From JBBQIY01 sp964618405 (GTDB lineage: Bacteria > Verrucomicrobiota > Kiritimatiellia > RFP12 > UBA3636), in assembly GCA_964618405.1 (NCBI GenBank), contig CAZUAY010000226.1, positions 1 through 6,434 of the forward strand: a stretch of DNA of 6,434 nt, written 5' to 3'. The translations under genes and the position numbers were made by a program. The notes beneath the pieces are model-generated. The model made no database searches and had not been told where the DNA came from. It saw only the letters and a program-made list of their open reading frames with translations. Positions 1 to 5,017 of this stretch are shown one piece after another. Position 1 is the first letter of the stretch. Each line of letters starts with the position of its first letter.

Positions 1-216
1 CGGTAGACAATGCGGTCATTCAGACAAGGAGCCGATGTGACACAGGCATTCCTGCCTGTGTTGTTCACAGACAGGAATGTCTGTGCCACACTACATTTCA
101 CACCGCATCCAGTGGAGGATAAGAGGCGGACCGCAGGGTGCTGCCCTGTGAATCGGAACTTATGCCCCCTGTCGCTAACCGATTACGTCGCTCATGCCAA
201 ATTCACTGTTTATTCT
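1..216. other. Non-coding region downstream of the ceramidase-like gene
   Basis: No convincing gene: the open frame across 10-246 on the plus strand is a read-through of the twin palindromes and overlaps the end of the ceramidase-like gene. Besides those palindromes there is a small CAGGG/CCCTG hairpin (134-138/144-148) and a loose AATCGG/CCGATT pair (151-156/179-184). No clear intrinsic terminator follows the stop at 217 on the minus strand. Confidence 0.6.
36..90. repeat. Pair of opposed palindromes downstream of the ceramidase-like gene
   Basis: Each half is itself a hairpin: CACAGGCA-TTCC-TGCCTGTG at 41-60 and CACAGACA-GGAA-TGTCTGTG at 66-85, both with perfect 8-bp stems and 4-nt loops. 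Taken as 25-nt units (36-60 and 66-90) they are reverse complements of each other with three mismatches, separated by TTGTT. There is no T-run, so they do not make a standard terminator. The layout resembles paired REP sequences found after genes. Confidence 0.8.
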
Positions 217-1575
217 TCATTTCGCCAATTCCTCAATGGCCGCTAGCGCCGCATTGACCATACGGTCGCCAGTATCGGCTGCAACAAAACTTGCTTCAAC
301 CGCGCCATATCCACCTTCTTTGACGGCTTGCACTGTCGGAATGTAGACCAAGCAGGGCGAACCTTTTCCGCAATAGGCCAGCCCCAACATAAACGTATGC
401 GGAAGAGGAGATTGCTCCCGAAGATTGAGTTGGTGCTGAACAAAAGGCTCGCCGGGTATCGCGAGAAGCGCGAGGGTGTCATTGATGACGACGGTCATGA
501 TGCGCGCGTCGGTGGACTTGTTCCCTGTGCGATAAGGGATATCCAGTGTCTCTTCCTTGACTTTTAAGGATGCCTTTATCGATTTTAGCGGGGGCATGTC
601 CGCCGCAATGCGTAGTGCCGCCTTTGCCAACGCAACGCCGGATTGCTCAACAATGTTGAACCCGTGATCACCGCGCAAGCTTATCTCAAATGGGTCAATA
701 TCGCCCTCGGCACCTTGGAGGAACATGCCCATGCAGTCTGGGCCTAGTTCCTTTTCAATGTGGTCCGCCATGGCACCTGGAAAATCTGCCGTGATCATGG
801 AGTTCCCCATCATGGTCACGGGATGGCATGCATAATGCACGATCAGCGCACGCGGTTTGCCCGTCTCGTCTTCAATCCGAATGACCCCTACAGTTGAGTC
901 TCGTGGCTCCGTGGAAAGCCGCTTCGGATTATCCCACATCATGGTCACGCCGCCGTCTGGTCGAACAAAGCGCCGATTGTGCCCCAAGTAGGCACTTTCG
1001 TATGGTCCCTCCGTTGCGGCGAGCCGAGCCGGAAAGAGGTTTTGCATCGCTTCCCCGATCGCGGCGACGATCTTCTCTTCGGTAGCCGCATACCAAGGGT
1101 CCTTCGAAAGGCCTGGCCAATCCAGCTTTTCGCGGGGATCGGATGGAACGAAAGCCCACGACCAGCCTCCGTCCGTTGGACAGATCGCCCTCGGAACCAT
1201 TCCCGAATGCGTGTGGCTGCTGCTGAGAATCACGTGGTCAACTTTCCATTTATCCTTCGCCATTGAGACTACTTTTTCAGAAGAAAAAAACTGGAGATCG
1301 AGACTGACGATTGCAAGGGATGTTTCGCTGTTTTTGAGCACGATAACACGCGCATAGAGCGGATCGTGGAGGTTTGTCGGTGGGGTTTTTACTTCCGGCA
1401 AGGTGTCGGGCAGACGAAAAGACATGCCTTCCGCCGAAATGACGGGTTGGTCAGGCGAGATATCCACCCGAGCGGTTCCGACATAGAGACGCCCTGTGTC
1501 ATCCGAGGCGCACGCTTGGCAACCAACCCCGATAGCCATGATGCTTGCAACACTCTTTCCAATAAAATGCTTCAT
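217..1575 (-). CDS. Exported neutral/alkaline ceramidase-like hydrolase
   Basis: 452-aa protein of the neutral/alkaline (non-lysosomal) ceramidase N-terminal domain family, zinc amidases that split ceramide into sphingosine and fatty acid. ATG 1575 has GGAGG 5 nt upstream. Residues 1-23 form a signal peptide (basic MKHFIGK, hydrophobic SIMAIGVG, Ala-Cys-Ala before Ser24), so export is expected; the cysteine at 19 lacks a good lipobox. Family marks: VGTARVDISP at 32-41, SSHTHSG at 119-125 (candidate zinc histidines 121/123), YACHPVTM at 248-255 (His251), TADFPG at 262-267, LQGAEGDIDP at 286-295, IPGEPF at 373-378 (Glu376) and VYIPT at 410-414 (Tyr411). These correspond in kind to the His/His/Glu/Tyr zinc set known for Pseudomonas ceramidase, though exact pairing is inferred. 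It is shorter than classical ~650-aa ceramidases and lacks their C-terminal Ig-like domain. Many environmental homologues share this short form, so the true substrate may not be ceramide. Confidence 0.9.
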   Translation of the reverse strand: MKHFIGKSVASIMAIGVGCQACASDDTGRLYVGTARVDISPDQPVISAEGMSFRLPDTLPEVKTPPTNLHDPLYARVIVLKNSETSLAIVSLDLQFFSSEKVVSMAKDKWKVDHVILSSSHTHSGMVPRAICPTDGGWSWAFVPSDPREKLDWPGLSKDPWYAATEEKIVAAIGEAMQNLFPARLAATEGPYESAYLGHNRRFVRPDGGVTMMWDNPKRLSTEPRDSTVGVIRIEDETGKPRALIVHYACHPVTMMGNSMITADFPGAMADHIEKELGPDCMGMFLQGAEGDIDPFEISLRGDHGFNIVEQSGVALAKAALRIAADMPPLKSIKASLKVKEETLDIPYRTGNKSTDARIMTVVINDTLALLAIPGEPFVQHQLNLREQSPLPHTFMLGLAYCGKGSPCLVYIPTVQAVKEGGYGAVEASFVAADTGDRMVNAALAAIEELAK

Positions 1576-1580
1576 CAAAT

Positions 1581-1585
1581 CCTCC
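1581..1585 (-). promoter_or_regulatory. Shine-Dalgarno of the ceramidase-like gene
   Basis: GGAGG on the minus strand, 5 nt before ATG 1575. It decides this start over far-upstream in-frame ATGs (as far as 1863), which would force translation through palindromic repeat DNA and would bury the signal peptide. Confidence 0.8.
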
Positions 1586-1605
1586 GTTTGAGTGAAATCT
1601 ATCAA

Positions 1606-1632
1606 ATTATGCCACCGGTTGCAACTCAGCAA
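1606..1632 (-). promoter_or_regulatory. Candidate promoter of the ceramidase-like gene
   Basis: On the minus strand, CATAAT (1611-1606) is preceded by TG one base upstream (1614-1613), giving an extended -10 of the form TGnCATAAT. A weak -35, TTGCTG (1632-1627), lies 15 bp away, shorter than the ideal 17. The -35 candidate falls in the terminal AATTGCTG of the neighbouring inverted repeat. The leader would be about 25 nt. Sequence match only; other sigma preferences are possible in this lineage. Confidence 0.3.
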
Positions 1633-1903
1633 TTTCCCCACGTTCCCCACGGACGCATCCCCGTTCCGTTGACTCGCATAGGCGATGGGTTTGCAAGCCG
1701 AAGACATACGCCGCCGACAGACATGCGAAAAGCGGTGCCGCCCTTCGGTTGTCACCGCACTCCAAGATGGCCGATTTTGGAGTGCGGCGGCAAGCGGTAT
1801 TCCGCGCGACGCCGCTTTCGAGTAAACGGGGTGCCTCTGAGCAAATCCAAACGGACAGGTCAACGGAACGAGGATGCGCCCTTCCCCACGGGCGCAATTG
1901 CTG
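1627..1903. repeat. Composite inverted-repeat element filling the res/ceramidase-like gene gap
   Basis: Two outer arms in opposite orientation frame the element: 1627-1673 and 1859-1903. The inner 20 bp of each arm match at 19 positions (GTCAACGGAACGAGGATGCG at 1859-1878 against the complement of 1654-1673), and the arm tips share AATTGCTG. Between those conserved parts the arms differ: TTCCCCACG occurs twice in tandem on the left (1634-1651) and once on the right (1882-1890), all in the same orientation, whereas the surrounding arm is inverted. The right arm also folds as a GCGCCC/GGGCGC hairpin (1876-1881/1890-1895). No transposase frame is present, so it would be non-autonomous if mobile. 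The intergenic stretch 1576-1917 otherwise holds only the ribosome-binding site and promoter candidate. Confidence 0.65.
1729..1818. repeat. 90-bp compound palindrome (REP/MITE-like)
   Basis: The ends are AAAGCGG (1729-1735) and CCGCTTT (1812-1818). The centre is a perfect 11-bp stem, CCGCACTCCAA (1755-1765) with TTGGAGTGCGG (1777-1787), which extends inward by three more pairs including one G-T; outward, imperfect pairing reaches 1746 and 1796. Side hairpins flank it: GCGGTG/CACCGC (1732-1737/1753-1758) and GCGGCG/CGCCGC (1785-1790/1810-1815). The whole could fold as a long rod or a three-stem cloverleaf. No T-run follows on either strand, so it is not a standard intrinsic terminator, though it could stall polymerase or shield mRNA ends. 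I recall similar units dispersed in Verrucomicrobiota-like genomes. Confidence 0.75.
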
Positions 1904-1905
1904 TC

Positions 1906-1933
1906 ACTCGCAACTCGCTACTCACAACTCGCT
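1906..1933. repeat. Heptad array ACTCGCA/ACTCGCT (four units)
   Basis: Four consecutive 7-bp units read ACTCGCA, ACTCGCT, ACTCACA, ACTCGCT on the plus strand, equivalent to a tandem 14-mer with one mismatch (1907-1920 and 1921-1934). The res stop codon (minus TAG, 1920-1918) is inside this array. Confidence 0.8.
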
Positions 1934-4900
1934 ACTTCCCCCTGTGGCTGGCCTCGGCGAGGCCGGAATCGTCCGCGATCAGTACTAGCGACTAGCGACT
2001 GTAATCGGTCAGCATCTGCATCCGCATCAACGGCAAGCACGTCGTTAAGAATTTGCTTCATCTTCTTGTTGTTGAGCTGGGTTCTGAATTCAACCTGATA
2101 GCCTTCAATCTTCATCTGCTCAAAGAACTTTCTGGCACAATCGATTTTCATTTGCTCTTCTTCCCGAAGATTCGACTTGTTTTCGACATCCTTGGTTTCA
2201 ATCACGACATTCAGTTCCTTCACCCCGTCGCTGCGCCGGATCACATACATGAAGTCTGGACTGTAGGTGCCGCCCATGATCGTCGGGATGGCAAGACTCT
2301 TTCTCGGAATCTTGCCGTAGACGATCACTTCGTCGATATTGCCGGATGACGTGATGTTCTCTTTCTCCAAGGGCGAATCATACGCAATCACATCGTAGAG
2401 ATACTTGATGGATGGCTCCCCGTCGAGCACATTCGTGCCGACCAGCCCCTGCGCAATCACGCCAATAGGATTGCCCTTTGAATCCGTTATCGCGGTTTCT
2501 CGCCTATCAATATTCGCCTTGGCATAGGTGAATCGAGTCTTCAGTTCCTTCTGCTTCCAGTTATCAAAAGCCACCGCGATGTTGACGAGCGTCGTTTCAT
2601 TGAAATGCTTCTGCTCAATGCTTCCGCCATCTTGAACGTATTTCACAAACGAGTGATGCAGGAGCGTGATCGCAAGCTTGGTCTGCTTTGACAAGCGTAG
2701 CAGGAAGTCGGAGTACGGGAGCTGCTTCTCGTAAACGTATTGCACACCATCGCCGCCGACAACGATCATGTTCCCCTTTTCACCACGAACCACTTCGCGC
2801 TTACTTGTGATGACCAGTTCGTTGAAAACGGAGGACTCGCCACCCTGATACAAGTGCACGAGCATGGAAAGAAATTGCTCAGACGCAATCGCCTCAATAT
2901 AAATCAGATACTTCTCGTTCAGCTTTTCCCAAAGTTCTTTCAACTCTTGGTAGACCGCCGGACGAATGCTGATCGTCTTGGGCTTGTTCTTATTGTTGTC
3001 GCGCACCTTGCCGGGCACAACACCGGAAAGGAAAGCGGGATACTCTTCAAAAAACGCCTGCCGCATCGCCGGAAAAATCGTGGAATGCCGATCAATATAT
3101 CCCTTACTGCGAAGCGTATCAAAGAGATCATCGGCAGACACGCCGAGTTTATGAGCCACTTCTGTCAGGATGGAATCGGAAAGGGTTGTCGCCGTCGGCC
3201 TCTCGCCGTTAATCTGGGCGATCAGCTTCTCCGCAAAATCAGCCTCGGTAAAATCGACAATGTAGTTCAATCGGAATTCTGTATCCGAAATCCGGTTCCC
3301 GTACTCGTCAACGGGCAACCGCAACCCACGCCCAACCTCCTGAATCTTGCTGTTGTCGCTTCCGCTTGACCGCAATTTCGTAATCGTAAAAACGTTCGGA
3401 TTGTCCCAGCCTTCCTTCAAGGTCCATTTCGAGAACAGAAAACGCCGCGTATTAAAACTTCCATCCGGCCTCTTAAACGAAAGGAGTTGCTTCTTGCCCA
3501 CAAGAATCTCTTGGATTTCTTTGCTAATGCCTTCATCTGACTCGTTCTGATCCTGCGCAAAATAGCCGGCATGGCAAGCCCGTAGATCAGCCTTGCTCGC
3601 CTTCAGATACGCCCGATACTCGGGCATTTCCGCTTCACCAAGCGCCCCGAGCTCGCGCTCGATGCGCTCCCGCAACAAGCGCTCGAATGTCTCTCGCAAA
3701 TACGGACGCTTGTCCGAGCCGTCGGGCGGGTCGCGATAAGACGTGATGTCGTCAATAAAGAAAAGCGCCAGCGTCTTGATCTTGAACGGCCGCGTAAAAT
3801 TCTCGCGTTCCGTCTGAAAATGACGCTCCAACGCGAGCTTGAGCATCTGCTCTTGGTACGACGAGGAATAGATGTCGACACTGAACTCCTCCCCGCTCGA
3901 TTTCTCCTGACCGTTCGAAAACTCCACGATGCCCCGTCCAATCTTGGAAATCGAAAGCGCCCCAAAATCCTCGCTGATGATGGAAAGCGCATCGTCCTTA
4001 TAAAGCGTAAAGGTCTTCGTCTCATTGCCGGCGGAGAGCAAACGAAAGGTCACCGATTCATTCGTGTCGATCGCTGCAATCTTGACCTTTTCTTGGTGCT
4101 TTGTCGGTGGCTCAAAATGCTCTTTCGCAATCCCCTTGATGAGATTCTGATTGAACGATTCACAGGCATCAAGATTGTAGAGCAGATTGTTGTAGTCCTT
4201 CACCGTGGCACGGTTCTTCCCCTTGCCACGCACCACTTCAGGAAAGGTCGCGCCGTAACGGATAATGCAAAGGGGTTGCAACTCCGTTTCAATGGCCTGA
4301 TACGCTTGCTGCCCCTTCGAGAAACGATGCGGTTCATCGATGATCACAAACGGGCGGGTCTTCTTCATGGCGTCGAACGGACGATAACACCCAATCGCCT
4401 CCGAGTCGTATTCCTCCTTAAGCAACTTCGCGTTCGTGAGCAGGTGCATGTTCGTGAGCAGGACGTAAATCTTGTCTCCACTCAGATTCGTTCCTTCAAC
4501 AAAATTGCGCACCGCTCCCGGGAAATACTTCCGGCCCTTCTTCGCCTTTTGCGGATCGAGCACAGACAGTTCGATTTCCGCTCCGTAGCCACAAGCATCC
4601 CGGAAATGCTTAGCCACGTATGGATCAGAAAGAAATTGTTTCGAGCCTTCTTTAATCGGGAGCGTCGGAACGACAATTATAAATTTGTTGAAATGATACT
4701 GCTTGTGAAGCCTGAAGATCGTCTCCGCATAAACGTAGGTCTTGCCCGTTCCCGTCTCCATCTTCACATCAAGATTCAAGAACTTCTCCGGCTTCGCGTA
4801 TCGTCCACGCTCGTCCTCGCGGAGATACGTCGTCTTAGCCGCTGCAACGTTCTGAGCCAATTTCACATCGAGCAAATTAAAAGTCGGATTGGCATGAGAA

Positions 4901-5004
4901 TACGCGTCTTTCGGCTGCATCAACGCCACCTCGTTGAAAACGCCTGCCACTGCCTCGACGGCCTTCTGCTGATGGGGTAAACCACGCTGGAGAATCAGAT
5001 CCAT
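1918..5004 (-). CDS. res: Type III restriction endonuclease subunit (Res), helicase plus nuclease
   Basis: Restriction subunit of a type III R-M system; in complex with Mod it uses ATP to move along DNA and cuts unmodified sites. The frame gives 1028 aa, close to the usual ~950-1000. The start at ATG 5004 begins MDLILQRGLPHQQKAVEAV, typical of the family, and has GAGG 9 nt upstream; the 34-residue extension to 5106 would overlap mod and looks unrelated to the family. Domains: Walker A GTGKT at 85-89, Walker B IIDEPH at 221-226, motif III GATFP at 251-255, motif VI QEVGRGLRLP at 555-564, then a PD...ExK nuclease with P916-D917 and E936-T937-K938. All key residues are intact, so an active enzyme is expected. 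The family-like sequence seems to finish near residue 992 (NKKMKQILNDVLAV). The remaining ~36 residues (DADADAD, then an Arg-rich tail) are encoded by repeat DNA, and the TAG stop lies within a heptad array. Confidence 0.96.
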   Translation of the reverse strand: MDLILQRGLPHQQKAVEAVAGVFNEVALMQPKDAYSHANPTFNLLDVKLAQNVAAAKTTYLREDERGRYAKPEKFLNLDVKMETGTGKTYVYAETIFRLHKQYHFNKFIIVVPTLPIKEGSKQFLSDPYVAKHFRDACGYGAEIELSVLDPQKAKKGRKYFPGAVRNFVEGTNLSGDKIYVLLTNMHLLTNAKLLKEEYDSEAIGCYRPFDAMKKTRPFVIIDEPHRFSKGQQAYQAIETELQPLCIIRYGATFPEVVRGKGKNRATVKDYNNLLYNLDACESFNQNLIKGIAKEHFEPPTKHQEKVKIAAIDTNESVTFRLLSAGNETKTFTLYKDDALSIISEDFGALSISKIGRGIVEFSNGQEKSSGEEFSVDIYSSSYQEQMLKLALERHFQTERENFTRPFKIKTLALFFIDDITSYRDPPDGSDKRPYLRETFERLLRERIERELGALGEAEMPEYRAYLKASKADLRACHAGYFAQDQNESDEGISKEIQEILVGKKQLLSFKRPDGSFNTRRFLFSKWTLKEGWDNPNVFTITKLRSSGSDNSKIQEVGRGLRLPVDEYGNRISDTEFRLNYIVDFTEADFAEKLIAQINGERPTATTLSDSILTEVAHKLGVSADDLFDTLRSKGYIDRHSTIFPAMRQAFFEEYPAFLSGVVPGKVRDNNKNKPKTISIRPAVYQELKELWEKLNEKYLIYIEAIASEQFLSMLVHLYQGGESSVFNELVITSKREVVRGEKGNMIVVGGDGVQYVYEKQLPYSDFLLRLSKQTKLAITLLHHSFVKYVQDGGSIEQKHFNETTLVNIAVAFDNWKQKELKTRFTYAKANIDRRETAITDSKGNPIGVIAQGLVGTNVLDGEPSIKYLYDVIAYDSPLEKENITSSGNIDEVIVYGKIPRKSLAIPTIMGGTYSPDFMYVIRRSDGVKELNVVIETKDVENKSNLREEEQMKIDCARKFFEQMKIEGYQVEFRTQLNNKKMKQILNDVLAVDADADADRLQSLVASTDRGRFRPRRGQPQGEVASCE
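1950..1964. repeat. GGCCTC/GAGGCC hairpin between the heptad arrays
   Basis: Six-base perfect stem (1950-1955 and 1959-1964) with a three-base loop, inside the last coding part of res. It sits between two heptad arrays whose units are near reverse complements (ACTCGCT on one side, AGCGACT on the other), so it may be the centre of a larger degenerate palindrome. Confidence 0.5.
1987..2000. repeat. Tandem heptad AGCGACT x2
   Basis: Two exact copies, AGCGACT at 1987-1993 and 1994-2000, preceded by AGTACT. They lie within the 3' tail of res. Because the unit is not a multiple of three, a gain or loss of one copy would change the reading frame of the tail. Confidence 0.75.
2012..2028. repeat. Hexanucleotide run GCATCY encoding the Asp-Ala stretch of Res
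   Basis: Nearly three units (GCATCT, GCATCC, GCATC) on the plus strand, read on the minus strand as the alternating Asp-Ala stretch at Res residues 993-999. It marks the boundary where family-like Res sequence gives way to repeat-encoded tail. Copy changes here would keep frame. Confidence 0.65.
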
Positions 5005-5013
5005 TCCAAAATT

Positions 5014-5017
5014 CCTC
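5014..5017 (-). promoter_or_regulatory. Ribosome-binding site of res, overlapping the mod stop codon
   Basis: On the minus strand the mod stop TGA (5018-5016) runs straight into GAGG (5017-5014), which sits 9 nt before the ATG at 5004. The overlap of stop and Shine-Dalgarno favours translational coupling: ribosomes finishing mod could restart on res. It also supports 5004 as the res start. No separate res promoter is evident in the 11-nt gap. Confidence 0.75.

Noticed and set aside
1755..1787. Intrinsic terminator for the mod-res operon
   Set aside because: The stem is strong but no T-run follows on the minus strand (or the plus strand), and the stem is better explained as the core of a larger palindromic repeat.
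1576..1863. N-terminal extension of the ceramidase-like gene to an ATG at 1863
   Set aside because: The added residues come from the inverted repeats, would hide the signal peptide, and ATG 1575 has a strong GGAGG.
1366..1995. 209-codon plus-strand frame spanning the ceramidase-like gene start and the repeat block
   Set aside because: It is antisense to the signal peptide and N-terminus of a real gene and then translates palindromes and heptads; no supporting start site or family.
1906..2028. CRISPR array
   Set aside because: The units are 6-7 bp and directly adjacent, with no spacers and no cas genes.
3820..4980. 386-codon open frame on the plus strand, antisense to res
   Set aside because: It lies wholly opposite the helicase domain of an intact Res, resembles no family I know, and looks like a complement-strand shadow of a long gene.
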